Source of the DNA: SG8-4 sp964598225
GTDB taxonomy: Bacteria; Planctomycetota; Phycisphaerae; Sedimentisphaerales; Anaerobacaceae
NCBI GenBank assembly: GCA_964598225.1
Contig: CAZRBG010000017.1
Span: 22,095-86,094, forward strand
Direction: 5' to 3'
Length of the DNA: 64,000 nucleotides
Position numbers and translations under genes: made by a program. A model generated the notes under the pieces. The model ran no database searches. It had not been told where the DNA came from and was given only the letters and a program-made list of their open reading frames with translations. This document shows, in pieces, positions 1 through 9,408 of this stretch (the stretch's first letter is position 1; every line of letters begins with the position of its first letter).

Positions 1-16
1 ATCTCCTGATAACCAC

Positions 17-1354
17 CTAAAAGTTTCGTTCGACGAAGCCGGTGTCGATCTTGCTCTTAACAAAAAGATTGTGAGAGAGAATATTCAGGCAGGCGGGTAT
101 GGTAGTCTTGATCGGTTCGATAACAAACTCCTCCAAAGCTCTTTTCATCGTTACTATGGCGTCGGCTCGTGTCCTTCTGTGAACTATGACCTTGGCGATC
201 ATCGAATCGTAGCTGGGCGGGACCGTGCAACCCTGATGCACGTGTGTATCGACTCTGACGCCGGGACCACCCGGCGGTATATACCGGGTGATAGTTCCCG
301 GGCACGGAGAAAAATCCTTCTCGGGGTCTTCGGCGTTTATCCGGCACTCGATCGCTACGCCGCTTTGTTTGATGCTCCTCTGACTCATCTTGATTCGCTC
401 GCCGGCGGCAACTTTCAATTGCAACCTTATCAGATCGTGCCCCGTGACCATCTCCGTTACGGGATGCTCGACCTGGATTCGCGTATTGACCTCGATAAAG
501 TGAAAATTCTTGTCCTTGTCCAGAATAAACTCGACTGTGGCGGCGTTGTCATATTTGGCTTCCCTGATCATCCGCAACGCTGCTTCGGCAAGCTCTTGCC
601 GGGTTTGTTTATCCAAAACAGGACAAGGCGATTCTTCGATCATCTTCTGGTGCCTGCGCTGAGTGGAGCAGTCTCTTTCGTAGAAGTGCAGAGCGTTGCC
701 ATGTCTGTCGGCCACTATCTGCACTTCCACGTGCCGCGGCTCGACGATGAATTTCTCCATGTAGACGGTATCGTCGCCAAAAGCAGCCTTTGCCTCGGCG
801 CGGGCCGAACTGTAAGCCGAACGCAGATTGATGTCGTTGTGAACGACTCTCATGCCGCGACCGCCGCCGCCGGCTGCGGCTTTTATTATGACGGGATAAC
901 CCATTTGATTCGCCAGTTTCAGCGCATCTTTGTCATTCTCGATGGGACCGTCGGAACCGGGCACTACCGGCACACCTGCGCGGCGGGCCAGCTCGCGAGC
1001 CCTGACTTTGTCGCCGAGCAACTGCATTGCTTCGACGGGCGGACCGATGAAAGTCAAGCCGCATTGCCGACAGACCTCTGCAAAGTGTACGTTCTCGGCC
1101 AGGAATCCGTAGCCGGGATGAATCGCCTCAACATCGGATACTTCGGCGGCGCTTATGATTCCCGGAATGTTAAGGTAGCTTTTGGCACTGCTCGCCGGGC
1201 CGATGCAAATGGCCTCGTCGGCAAGTTGCAGGTACGGGGCGTCCTTATCCGCCTCGGAATAAACCGCCACCGCCTCGACACCAAGCTCATGGCAAGCGCG
1301 GATGATTCGCAGCGCTATCTCACCACGGTTCGCTATCAGAATTCTTGAAAACAT
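17..1354 (-). CDS. accC: Acetyl-CoA carboxylase, biotin carboxylase subunit
   Basis: This is the ATP-dependent biotin carboxylase that carboxylates the biotin carried by AccB, the first step of fatty-acid synthesis in the cytoplasm. At 445 residues it has the usual length of the family. Seen in the sequence: an N-terminal start MFSRILIANRGEIA, the ATP-grasp glycine loop AAAGGGGRGMR around residue 165, and the signature NTRIQVEHPVTEMVTG near residue 290. It lies 105 bp downstream of accB on the same strand, so the two probably form one accBC operon. The stop codon is close to the window edge but inside it, so the gene is complete. Confidence 0.97.
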   Translation of the reverse strand: MFSRILIANRGEIALRIIRACHELGVEAVAVYSEADKDAPYLQLADEAICIGPASSAKSYLNIPGIISAAEVSDVEAIHPGYGFLAENVHFAEVCRQCGLTFIGPPVEAMQLLGDKVRARELARRAGVPVVPGSDGPIENDKDALKLANQMGYPVIIKAAAGGGGRGMRVVHNDINLRSAYSSARAEAKAAFGDDTVYMEKFIVEPRHVEVQIVADRHGNALHFYERDCSTQRRHQKMIEESPCPVLDKQTRQELAEAALRMIREAKYDNAATVEFILDKDKNFHFIEVNTRIQVEHPVTEMVTGHDLIRLQLKVAAGERIKMSQRSIKQSGVAIECRINAEDPEKDFSPCPGTITRYIPPGGPGVRVDTHVHQGCTVPPSYDSMIAKVIVHRRTRADAIVTMKRALEEFVIEPIKTTIPACLNILSHNLFVKSKIDTGFVERNF

Positions 1355-1374
1355 AAATCAATTTATTATTTATG

Positions 1375-1446
1375 ATTTATGATTTAATACTGTTTGCAGC
1401 CGGTGATTTTGCTCCGTTTCTCAATAGTCAATATTAAATCATAAAT
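1375..1446. repeat. AT-rich inverted repeat between accB and accC
   Basis: ATTTATGATTTAATA (1375-1389) is perfectly inverted as TATTAAATCATAAAT (1432-1446), with a 42-base spacer. The left arm overlaps a short direct repeat of TTATGATT. It fills most of the accB-accC gap and could form a weak, AT-rich stem-loop in the accBC mRNA. No U-tract terminator signature is seen, so its function is unknown. Confidence 0.6.
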
Positions 1447-1459
1447 AGTAAATAGAAGA

Positions 1460-1951
1460 TTATTGCTCCGGTTTGACTTTAAACAGTGGTTGTCCGTACT
1501 CAACCGCCTGGCCGCTGGTCACGAGCACTTCGACGATCGTGCCGCTGATCTCTGCCTTTATCTCATTAAGCACTTTCATCGCTTCGATGATGCATACGAC
1601 CGTCTGCGGGCCGACGATAGCGCCGACGTCCACATAGGGATCGGAATCCGGGCTCGGGGTGGCGTAGAATGTGCCGACAATAGGCGATTTGATTTCCAAA
1701 AGATTCTCAACGACCGATTCCGGTTGGGCCGAACCCGGCGTACTCGAAATCTCGCCGGTCTGCGGACTCTCAACACCCTCACCGGTGTCCAGTCTCACCA
1801 CCGGCATTTTCTTGACCACTTGCTGGGGTGTTGATCGCTTGAGAAATATCTTCTCATCGCCGTTTTTGATCTCAACCTCAACCAGCTCGTTGTCTTTCAT
1901 TATCTTAATTAGTTCTTCTATTTTCCGCAGATCAGCATCTTTTTGCGCCAT
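1460..1951 (-). CDS. accB: Acetyl-CoA carboxylase biotin carboxyl carrier protein
   Basis: BCCP subunit that carries biotin between the carboxylase and carboxyltransferase. The 163 residues show the normal layout: a helical N-terminus (residues 1-45), a Pro/Ser/Thr-rich linker (about 55-85), and a C-terminal biotinyl domain with the biotinylation motif EAMKVLNEI, in which Lys126 is the modified residue. The start ATG at 1951 follows AAAGGATG on the minus strand, a good ribosome binding site. It is upstream of accC in an apparent two-gene operon. Confidence 0.96.
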   Translation of the reverse strand: MAQKDADLRKIEELIKIMKDNELVEVEIKNGDEKIFLKRSTPQQVVKKMPVVRLDTGEGVESPQTGEISSTPGSAQPESVVENLLEIKSPIVGTFYATPSPDSDPYVDVGAIVGPQTVVCIIEAMKVLNEIKAEISGTIVEVLVTSGQAVEYGQPLFKVKPEQ

Positions 1952-2155
1952 TACTGCATCCTTTCTGGGGCCCCGGGATACTTATCCATACCCACAGGTA
2001 CCCACCGAGCAGAAGCAAAGCCTCCCGGCACAACTTATTAAGTATAGTCTGAGCCGAGGTCTTTGCAAGAGTTTTTACTTGTATCGGCATACACAAGGCA
2101 TTAAGTTCGGCGATATTAATGCGAAAAATCAATATTCTTGTCCGAGGCCCCGTCA

Positions 2156-2761
2156 ATGTCGAAAATCGCAGTCGATGCAGTCTTGCTCCCTTCGGAGAAA
2201 ATATCCGCCAGGGCTATCCAAGCCAATCAGGAATTACAGAAACAGTGCTCCGACAAGATAGTGCTGGACAAAACAGCCTGTATGCCGCACATTTCCCTCG
2301 CCATGGGCTGTATTAATGTCATTGATATCGATAATATAGGACTTCTCCTTCGTGAACTTGCGGAGAAACACCCTCCGGGAACGCTTATCAGTACTGGTAT
2401 CCACGTAGGGACAAAGCCTGACGGCGAGAAGGTATCGGTTCTTGCGCTCGAGAAAACAGATGCTCTTCAAACGCTCCATGAAGAAGTCATGCGCAGGTTG
2501 CAGCCGTATTTCAGCCATGATGTGACGGCTGAAATGGTGCTTTCCCCGCCTCAAGCCTGCGGATCGACGCTGCGCTGGATCAGAGAATATCCGGAAAAAG
2601 CGAGTTTTGACAGGTTTTTCCCGCATATCACGCTCGGATACGGTCAACTCTCTGATTTCCCATTTCCTGAGAAATTCACCGCCGAAAGGCTCGCTCTGTG
2701 CCATTTAGGCAACCACTGCACGTGCAGGAAAATCCTGACACCTGCGGATTTTCAGCACTGA
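2156..2761 (+). CDS. 2H phosphoesterase superfamily protein (2'-5' RNA ligase-like)
   Basis: Two H-x-S/T-x motifs identify the 2H phosphoesterase fold: PHISLAMG (His45-Ile-Ser47) and FFPHITLGYG (about His157-Ile-Thr159). Members of this family act on 2',3'-cyclic phosphates or 2'-5' RNA linkages; the substrate here cannot be told. I place the start at the ATG at 2156. A TTG at 2138 in frame would add six residues but neither start has a convincing Shine-Dalgarno. It diverges from accB and appears to be a single-gene unit. Confidence 0.8.
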   Translation: MSKIAVDAVLLPSEKISARAIQANQELQKQCSDKIVLDKTACMPHISLAMGCINVIDIDNIGLLLRELAEKHPPGTLISTGIHVGTKPDGEKVSVLALEKTDALQTLHEEVMRRLQPYFSHDVTAEMVLSPPQACGSTLRWIREYPEKASFDRFFPHITLGYGQLSDFPFPEKFTAERLALCHLGNHCTCRKILTPADFQH

Positions 2762-2889
2762 AAACTCCGTATATGGTAAAAATGGATGAAAATTTGCTTG
2801 CATTATCGCCCCTGCGCTTATATTCTGGCATCATCGCGGCAGCGTGACGGAAGTAAGTCTTGCAACGCGACATTTTTAGGTAGGAGGTT

Positions 2890-3252
2890 ATGGTGAAAAT
2901 CAATCAGGATTTCATAATGGCGGTCGAGACGATTCTCTTTCTCAAGAAAAGGCGGAAAGAGGACTATCTTCAGGCCTCAGAGATAGCCAAGGCCCTTGGC
3001 TTCTCGGTTGGCTATCTTCAGAAGGTAATCCAAATGCTCAGCAGGCAGGGGATCGTGGAATGCAAGCGGGGCAGGATCGGCGGGGTCAGGATACGTGCAA
3101 ATTCAATCACCCTGCTGGATTTGTGGCAGGCGACCTGTGGCGGATTGGATCACGTAGAGCCGGCTGTGTCGGTGATGAAAAAGCCGCTCAGGGCCTTTGC
3201 CGATTCGATGGACAAGTCCGTAATTTACAAGAAAAAACGCAAAGGCGCGTAG
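2890..3252 (+). CDS. Rrf2-family transcriptional regulator without Fe-S cysteines
   Basis: A 120-residue winged-helix protein with the Rrf2 pattern: helix-turn-helix ASEIAKALGFSVGYLQKV (about residues 28-45) followed by a wing KRGRIGGVRI. It has only two cysteines, not the three-cysteine cluster of IscR/NsrR, so it probably does not bind an Fe-S cluster. AGGAGG at 2882-2887 is only two bases from the ATG at 2890 but five from a GTG at 2893, so translation may begin at the GTG. Its target is not evident from the neighbours. Confidence 0.82.
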   Translation: MVKINQDFIMAVETILFLKKRRKEDYLQASEIAKALGFSVGYLQKVIQMLSRQGIVECKRGRIGGVRIRANSITLLDLWQATCGGLDHVEPAVSVMKKPLRAFADSMDKSVIYKKKRKGA

Positions 3253-3347
3253 ACTGCATTCGGTGTGGAACGCGACTTACGATTCAGTGACCCCGTGCGC
3301 GCGATCCGCTCGCCCTCAAAAAAATACACGCTGCGCGCTCGGCCTGT

Positions 3348-5177
3348 TCAATCGTCTTTCTTTTTCTTTCCACCCAGAAAGCCGTCCAATAGTCCTTTGG
3401 ACTTCTTCAAAGCGTCCTTGATCTCGTCCGGCGCTTTATCGCCCAAATTCTCCTCTATCTGCTTGTCAATCTCTTCTCCGAGCCTCTCTTTGCCCGCCTC
3501 GATGGCTGAATTCTTGAGAGTTTCCTTTAGGTCTCTAACCTCAAAGACCAGGCGCGGCTCGGTTATGGGGCCGACTACTCTTATCTTAGTGTCAATATTA
3601 TCCAGGGCCGAAAGAGCCTCGGAGGCGATCTTCGGATCCAATCCCAGAAGCTCACCCTGCGGTCTCGCGTCCATATTCCTGACAGAGAGGTCTATCGTAA
3701 GGTCAATTGACCGCTTCGTAACAATGCCGTTAAAGCTGCCTGACGCCGTACCTGAATCGAAGATCAGCCCGCTGTCGCTGCTGAGACTTGACTTTAGCCT
3801 GCTCAAATCAAGATCGTTGAAGTCACCGGTAACTTCCGGCACCGGCTTATCCGTGGAATAGTCGAACTTAACATTCAGCGCTGCGCCCGTCTCATTCGAT
3901 TTCATCGAAAAAGTCACGGGCAAATTCGCCGCCTGCGGCGCGTTGCTTATGTTCTTCATCAGCACATCGCTGTTACCGAACAGACTCGATGGTATCAGAA
4001 CTTTCCCGACCAGAATCCTTTGGGCCATCAGACGAGGCGTGACCTCTCCGGGCGCGCTGGCCATAAGGTAATCGAGATACTTGTGAGGTTCTTCCTCGAC
4101 CTCGACCTCCTCAGCTTCTTCTTCGGATTCAGGGAGCCATTTTCGAAGCTTTTTCAGCTTCTCCTTGAGTGCTTTGATATCCTTGAAGTACTTCTCAAGT
4201 TTGGCTATATCCTCCTGCGTAACTTCATAATCACATGGGTCGAACGGTTCGGGCTCCTCGGCAGGCTTTTCGACCACGTCCCCGGGAGCGGCCCTCTTCT
4301 CGTCGAATCGCACGTTAGATACCTCCACGTTCTGCATCACCAATCGCCCCAAAAGCAGATCGTAGATACTCGCATTGGCGGCGATTCTGTCTATCGCTAC
4401 CTGATTGTTCGCGGGCTTATTCGGGTCTGTGACCTGAATTCCGCCCACCGATACCGAACCGCCGAGCGACAGGTCGAGGTCCTCGAGGTTAACTTCCGCT
4501 CCGTTGGCGTTGGTCATGGTCCGGGCGGCGTAATTTTTGACCATGCTGTCTTTGAAAAAGTGCATCGCCACGGCCGCCCCTCCCAGAATCACAACGGCGA
4601 CCACGACGCCCGCCTTGCGAATAATCTTTGTCTTGGCTGTAAAGAGCGACTTGGCGTCCTTTGTGCGCTTTCCGATAAGCACGCGATCCAGGATGCGGAC
4701 CCACCTGGTGGAATACCACTTTTTGAACCTCTCAGAGCCTTCCTCGAACTTCAGCAGCCTGCGGCGAAAACCGATAACCGACCGGGCCATCAGCAATCCG
4801 GCCACTGCGCCGACGATCGGCCCGAGAACAAACGCCCCCGCCACCGAATATTGCCGAAAATCGGTAAAGCCGATGACCGGTACCGAAGCAATAGCATTCA
4901 ACAGCCAGGAGAGGTTATTCTGTACGGCGATGCCTACGTAGTAAAGAACCGGCGCCGCGGCGTAGCAAAGCGCCTTGCCCAAGGCCGCCGACAGCAGAAA
5001 CAGACCAATATGAACGTTCAGCAGGAAAACCAGCGCAAGTCCGGCAACGTGGATACCCGCAAAGCCCGGCACCAACCCGAACCAGAAGCCCAATATTACC
5101 GAAATGAAGATCATGACGGGCGAGACGCTGCCTCGGAATATGGCGAGAATCTTACGTATGGATCTTGGAAGAATCAT
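3348..5177 (-). CDS. Fused small-membrane domain plus AsmA-like protein (TIGR03546/TIGR03545 type)
   Basis: The 609-residue protein has two parts. Residues 1-150 hold several hydrophobic segments and resemble the DUF2062-like TIGR03546 proteins (LGFWFGLVPGFAGIHVAGL). A further membrane helix at about 190-210 (VVVAVVILGGAAVAMHFF) leads into a large, presumably periplasmic region with an AsmA-like pattern (repeated 'LDLSLGGSVSVGGIQV' type strands) and a highly acidic stretch around 350 (ESEEEAEEVEVEEE). TIGR03545 and TIGR03546 genes usually sit side by side; here they appear to be one gene. The C-terminus is Lys-rich (GGKKKKDD). A role in envelope lipid transport is inferred from AsmA homology only. 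Confidence 0.65.
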   Translation of the reverse strand: MILPRSIRKILAIFRGSVSPVMIFISVILGFWFGLVPGFAGIHVAGLALVFLLNVHIGLFLLSAALGKALCYAAAPVLYYVGIAVQNNLSWLLNAIASVPVIGFTDFRQYSVAGAFVLGPIVGAVAGLLMARSVIGFRRRLLKFEEGSERFKKWYSTRWVRILDRVLIGKRTKDAKSLFTAKTKIIRKAGVVVAVVILGGAAVAMHFFKDSMVKNYAARTMTNANGAEVNLEDLDLSLGGSVSVGGIQVTDPNKPANNQVAIDRIAANASIYDLLLGRLVMQNVEVSNVRFDEKRAAPGDVVEKPAEEPEPFDPCDYEVTQEDIAKLEKYFKDIKALKEKLKKLRKWLPESEEEAEEVEVEEEPHKYLDYLMASAPGEVTPRLMAQRILVGKVLIPSSLFGNSDVLMKNISNAPQAANLPVTFSMKSNETGAALNVKFDYSTDKPVPEVTGDFNDLDLSRLKSSLSSDSGLIFDSGTASGSFNGIVTKRSIDLTIDLSVRNMDARPQGELLGLDPKIASEALSALDNIDTKIRVVGPITEPRLVFEVRDLKETLKNSAIEAGKERLGEEIDKQIEENLGDKAPDEIKDALKKSKGLLDGFLGGKKKKDD

Positions 5178-5522
5178 AACTCGTACCTCCCTGTGGTTGA
5201 TACGTTCTTAGACTTTATCGGATTAATTCAATATTCCCAATGAATGTACCGGACTGCACCACACATAGTCAACAAAATTTACGGCGTCTGCGGCTGAAGG
5301 CAAGTCCGAAAAACCACACCAATACTACACGGGACGGTTAGTACAATATGATTTGTCCGAGCATTCATAATGTCGGTAAAGCTGATAGCTCTGTGTTTAT
5401 GGGGCTATCGTGCTTTAACCGCCTGAATTCCAATTTGCCTTAAAGCCTCACGGACGATGAGCCGAACGAATTAACCTAAAGCAGAGCAAATTCAGATAGA
5501 ACAACTATAGAGAGCGGATGAA
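5178..5522. other. 345-bp non-coding stretch
   Basis: Divergent intergenic region between the AsmA-like gene and the GAF gene. I see no open frame with coding character, tRNA or clear terminator. It presumably holds promoters for both flanking genes, but I cannot point to a convincing -35/-10 pair. Confidence 0.4.
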
Positions 5523-6176
5523 GTGGGTGATAACCAACGACATAAAAGACTGCGTTTGCTGCTGAAAAAGCTCAACAAACAACGCAAGAAGCAGGCAAAG
5601 CAGATAGATATACTCTGCAATGACCTGATCGGAGCACAAAGAGTATTCATCGGAAGACTAAAAATCATTAGCTTTACGGCAAGCTTCTACGAGTCGATCA
5701 TCGGCATGACCGATCTGAACAACTTGCTGTACGCGGCCGCCAAACTCCTCGAAGGGCAATGTCCGGGCGCCGGCGCAGCATTTTTCCTGCGCCAGGGTGA
5801 GAGCTTCGAACTGCATATCTTCGAAGGCGATCCCTCCCCGGTCCTCGACAAAGAGCAGCTCGAGAGTCGGCTCACACCCGACCTTGTGAACAACGCCTGC
5901 AAGGCCAACAGAGTCTGCACTCTCGATAAAATATTCGAGATGGCCCCCGCGGCTCCGCTCGGGGCAAGCCTCGACGGAAACCCAACCGGTCTGAAGGGCA
6001 CATCGGCTATAACAATTCCCCTTGGCCTTTTCGGCGTATCGTTGGGCTTCATGCTCGTATATCGCAATTCCCAAAACAGGTTAACTTCCGAAGAAATACA
6101 AAATATCTCCGCAATAGTCCCCGGACTTTCCCAGGGGATCGCCTCCTGCCAGTCACTCTCGCGCGCAGCGAATTAA
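5523..6176 (+). CDS. GAF-domain protein with basic coiled-coil N-terminus
   Basis: 217 residues. The first 35 are very basic and helical (LKKLNKQRKKQAKQ), suggesting a coiled coil or a nucleic-acid/membrane contact. Residues about 55-210 match the GAF pattern: a first helix DLNNLLYAAAKLL, a core AGAAFFLRQGESFEL and a closing IPLGLFGVSLGFMLVYR. No output domain is attached, so it may be a stand-alone sensor or scaffold. The start is GTG at 5523. Around residues 140-150 the DNA (5942-5975) matches, on the other strand, the dispersed repeat that encodes ACPERSR, so a short repeat has probably inserted in frame here. Confidence 0.65.
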   Translation: MGDNQRHKRLRLLLKKLNKQRKKQAKQIDILCNDLIGAQRVFIGRLKIISFTASFYESIIGMTDLNNLLYAAAKLLEGQCPGAGAAFFLRQGESFELHIFEGDPSPVLDKEQLESRLTPDLVNNACKANRVCTLDKIFEMAPAAPLGASLDGNPTGLKGTSAITIPLGLFGVSLGFMLVYRNSQNRLTSEEIQNISAIVPGLSQGIASCQSLSRAAN

Positions 6177-6223
6177 GCAACTTGAATCGATTCCAGAGAA
6201 CAATTGCCACCGCCACCTGTCTT

Positions 6224-6293
6224 TGTCATTCCTGCGAAAGCAGGAATCCAGAAACTCACGAACTAATGGACTTCTGCCTCCGCAGGAATGACA
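6224..6293. repeat. TGTCATTCCTGCG inverted repeat element
   Basis: A 70-bp element with perfect 13-bp ends: TGTCATTCCTGCG (6224-6236) and CGCAGGAATGACA (6281-6293). It also contains the GAAAGCAGGAATCCAGA sequence seen in dispersed repeats of many bacterial genomes. It lies downstream of the GAF gene and convergent with the next gene. Confidence 0.75.
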
Positions 6294-6393
6294 GCCTGCG
6301 ACAGAAGTTGTTAGCGAAAGTCCGAGCTCGATGGCTGGTAGTTAATGTCAGGCCCGGCTAAGAATACAAGAATGTTGCATAGCCCTGCAAAAA

Positions 6394-7875
6394 CTACCGA
6401 GACGGTTTCGCAAGACCGGCGGCAACGGCCGATGCCCTCAACTTGTCGCCTGCGGGGCCCGGAGATTTGAAAAACATCACACCAAGCAATTCCCGCTGCT
6501 CTTTTAGGGCGCTGATTGCCTTCGACCATAGGTTCGGCCGCCGCGATCGAACAGGTTCAGTCAGTCCCAAACAGATTGCCAGATAGGCCGCTCGGGCACG
6601 CTCCTTTTCACTTTGACTATTCACTAACAAGGCTCTGATTTGCGGTCTCAACTCCGGTTTGAGAACGGCCACCTGCTCATCTGTCCCGGTAAGCCTCTCA
6701 ATATTGGCCGGGCTTTCCAGACGGATTCGGTAGAAGGTTTCTCCGTTCCTGGTGATTTTCGCCCCCCCGTTGTTGGTTATGACATGCCTGGCGACTTCAA
6801 CTACGCGGTCGCCGAAACGAGTTATAGTCTCATCTTCCGGCATGCCCGGACGAGTCGTATTACGGTAAACGTCTTTGATTTCCCAGCCCTGCTTCTCAAT
6901 CCAGCTACGGCCTTTTATTACGCCAACGATGGTCGCGGCGGTGGCGGCGTTATTGTCGGCGTCCCACCCGAAATTGAAAGCGTGGACGAGGGTATCGACG
7001 AGATCGCTCTTGCCATAAAGCAGCGAGGCGACAGTCGCAGCGGTGCAGAGTTCGTAGCCGTTCTGATTGCGGGTCCTGCTCTCGTAGAGAGTGTACTTAT
7101 CTCTGACCAGCCGGCGAGTAGCCCGCCAGTCTTCGAGGTGCTCTTTGTGCCATTGGCGGACATCCTTGATAATCGGCACAAGCGTGCTTGCCGGATCGAT
7201 AGAAGCCAGGCCGGCGTCGATTATTGAGTCGATGTCGTCGGTAAGGAATGCCGTAGCGATCATGGCTGTGAACAACTGCGTGGTCTGAGCGGGCTCGCCA
7301 TCGATACTGACGTGCGTATAATTAAGCCCGATTCGCCCCGCCGTCTGCGGCATCCCCGGAGCAACCAGGCCGAACGATTCACATACGAACTGGCCCGATA
7401 TGTTGAAATTAGCCCAGGGATTCAGCGCCAGACTGCCTGTCAGAGGAGGATCGATGCCGATCTCCATCAGCCGCCGGACGTACAGATTGGAACACCAGAT
7501 GCGCTGATTGATGTGCTTTTTCCACAATTCGGTGATTTGCTCGGGTGCGAGCATTGCCGTTTGCTGCCGCTGCATAGCTGTGATATACACCCACTCGATA
7601 TCCGTGTCGTCATCAGTGCGCGCGCCGTCGGGCAGGGCCGGCGTATAATTAGTGACGTTGCCCGGCTCGTCATAATACTTGTTCTCATGCGCCAGGCCGT
7701 TCAGATTGCCGAGCAACTGAGCCAGCAACCCGCCGTGAATCTTATCCTCCAGTCTCTCGGCGGACATTTCAACAAATCCAGACGGGCCCGCCTTAAGATC
7801 AGCCGATGTTTTCGCATTGAGAAAAAAGGCCGAAAACACGCATCCACAAAGTGACAGACTTATTCTTCCGCTCAT
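6394..7875 (-). CDS. Exported ADP-ribosylglycohydrolase-family protein
   Basis: 493 residues with an N-terminal hydrophobic segment (LSLCGCVFSAFFLNA) that looks like a signal peptide. The ADP-ribosylglycohydrolase fold is supported by the metal-binding motifs: an early GLLAQLLGNLNGLAHE helix, the acidic DDDTDIEW near residue 88, and a late NFGWDADNNAATAATIVG near 310. Cytosolic members reverse protein ADP-ribosylation, but planctomycete relatives are often secreted and their substrate is unknown. The C-terminal 80 residues (HEAT-like helices) are outside the core family. Minus-strand neighbours are also exported proteins. Confidence 0.8.
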   Translation of the reverse strand: MSGRISLSLCGCVFSAFFLNAKTSADLKAGPSGFVEMSAERLEDKIHGGLLAQLLGNLNGLAHENKYYDEPGNVTNYTPALPDGARTDDDTDIEWVYITAMQRQQTAMLAPEQITELWKKHINQRIWCSNLYVRRLMEIGIDPPLTGSLALNPWANFNISGQFVCESFGLVAPGMPQTAGRIGLNYTHVSIDGEPAQTTQLFTAMIATAFLTDDIDSIIDAGLASIDPASTLVPIIKDVRQWHKEHLEDWRATRRLVRDKYTLYESRTRNQNGYELCTAATVASLLYGKSDLVDTLVHAFNFGWDADNNAATAATIVGVIKGRSWIEKQGWEIKDVYRNTTRPGMPEDETITRFGDRVVEVARHVITNNGGAKITRNGETFYRIRLESPANIERLTGTDEQVAVLKPELRPQIRALLVNSQSEKERARAAYLAICLGLTEPVRSRRPNLWSKAISALKEQRELLGVMFFKSPGPAGDKLRASAVAAGLAKPSR

Positions 7876-7923
7876 CGTATTCTTCCTCTCTTGGGCCTGT
7901 CTTACGGTATTGCCGCCTTCTGT

Positions 7924-9408
7924 CTAATGGATATTCGAAAGCTTCTGGATTCCGTAATTTCGGCCGACAAATGCATCCGCGGCCTTCAACTGCTCTCGCG
8001 AAATAACAATCGTAGGACTGTCCAGCTCGAATTCTATCACGTCGAATTTCGACTCGGGATTGAGCTTCTGAGCTTTCACTATGTCCGCCATCGAGTGTAT
8101 CTTCATGCCGTTAAGCCTGCTGACGACTCTCTGGCCGAGACCGGTATAACCCAGGTTTATCGGTGCGGGCAGAACGTAGCTCAGTATTACGATGTCTCGA
8201 CGATCATCGGTGGGCTTGAACGCAAAGTCGCGATAATAGTGATACAGATGGGAGGGCGCTTCACCCGACAGATCGTCGCCGAACTCCAGCATGTACTCTC
8301 GCGTGAGTTTCTGCAGGACGAATCCGCCGGTGACAACGTACTCCGGCTGCTTGTCGAATTCGTGAAACGGCACGAGCATATCCGAAGTAGTGAAATTCTT
8401 GATCTTTGCGCTGATCTTCTTTTTCGCGCCGTCTCGCCAGATATCGAAAGCAACACTCTCGCCGACGGTTTTGCTGGTAATGAGATAATCGAGCTGAAGC
8501 CATTTATACTTATCGTGCTCGAAGCGTCCGTGAGGATCGAGCCCGTGGCCGTCGATCCGCAGGAGCACGTCGCCCTTCTCTAAAACGTCGCTGCCGGTTC
8601 CGAGATTGTACACGTCGGAAACGTAAGTGCCGCCCCCTAATGACTCGGGCATTTCCAGATACGATCGCATAGTCGGATCGAGAAGCTCGGAAATTTCAAA
8701 GCCGACCTCTCCGAATCCCCGGTAATCACCCTTTCGGACCGCTTCCAGAAACGCATTGATTGTCTCGGCGGGGATTACTCCGGCATCTTTGTCTCTACTG
8801 GCCCAGGAGGCTATGCCTATAGGCGACTCGCCGTCGAAGTAAACCTCGCCCTTGCCCGTACGCTGCGAAGCTCCGGAGATAACATATATCAGCCGATGGC
8901 CGTGTGAAGTTCGCGTTCTCTCTATGCTGACGCGGTCGAGATGCCCCCTTCCGTCGTATAGTTGGCTCGCCGCCGAGAGCCAGTAAAAATCAACTTCCGC
9001 TCCCTTTGTGAACTCTTCGATAAACTTCAACGGCTTCAACGGTTCACTGAGTTCATTTTGATTCAGCCGGATCAGGCAAAGGTTGTTCCGATAGTCCACC
9101 ACCACGACTTCGGCTCCGACGAATTCGTTCTGCCCGAACCGCAAAGCTCTGGCGAAGGCAAGGTTGGCAACATTCTCGGCGGTCGTGATAACCTCGTATT
9201 CGCCGACCGCGCAGCCGCAAGCCCAGTTTTTCGACAGGCTTCGGTGTTCCCAGGGCTCGCTCAGTTCGTAGCCGTATTCGGATGTCTCCAGAAAAACGAT
9301 AGAGTCCTGCATTTGTTCGCTCAGATCGATCCGGGCCGCAGCGACAGAAACGCAAGGCACAAAGACCGAACCGGCTATCGCCGCTACATAGATGGCGTAT
9401 TTTCTCAT
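7924..9408 (-). CDS. Catalytically dead HtrA-like (trypsin-fold plus PDZ) protein
   Basis: 494 residues with a signal peptide (YAIYVAAIAGSVFVPCVSVAAA), a degenerate trypsin-like domain, and PDZ-like repeats (GDVLLRIDGHGLDPHG near 290; a second near 430-470). Aligned by eye with the upstream paralogue, all three catalytic positions are replaced: His is Glu78 (ITTAENV), Asp is Asn109 (YRNNLCLI), and the GNSGG loop reads TGKGEV around 184-189. It therefore cannot work as a serine protease. Its start overlaps the stop of the active protease gene by four bases (ATGA type), which implies translational coupling and joint function, for example as a regulatory or substrate-binding partner in the periplasm. 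Confidence 0.85.
   Translation of the reverse strand: MRKYAIYVAAIAGSVFVPCVSVAAARIDLSEQMQDSIVFLETSEYGYELSEPWEHRSLSKNWACGCAVGEYEVITTAENVANLAFARALRFGQNEFVGAEVVVVDYRNNLCLIRLNQNELSEPLKPLKFIEEFTKGAEVDFYWLSAASQLYDGRGHLDRVSIERTRTSHGHRLIYVISGASQRTGKGEVYFDGESPIGIASWASRDKDAGVIPAETINAFLEAVRKGDYRGFGEVGFEISELLDPTMRSYLEMPESLGGGTYVSDVYNLGTGSDVLEKGDVLLRIDGHGLDPHGRFEHDKYKWLQLDYLITSKTVGESVAFDIWRDGAKKKISAKIKNFTTSDMLVPFHEFDKQPEYVVTGGFVLQKLTREYMLEFGDDLSGEAPSHLYHYYRDFAFKPTDDRRDIVILSYVLPAPINLGYTGLGQRVVSRLNGMKIHSMADIVKAQKLNPESKFDVIEFELDSPTIVISREQLKAADAFVGRNYGIQKLSNIH

Noticed and set aside
71..1348. Long plus-strand open frame of 425 codons opposite accC
   Set aside because: It is the antisense shadow of accC, which is unambiguous; the translated sequence has no domain.
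5340..5480. Possible cyclic-di-GMP riboswitch-like phrase (TTAAAGCCTCACGG)
   Set aside because: Only a short match to the conserved GCAAAGCCT-type block; the other helices and loop of the riboswitch are not found.
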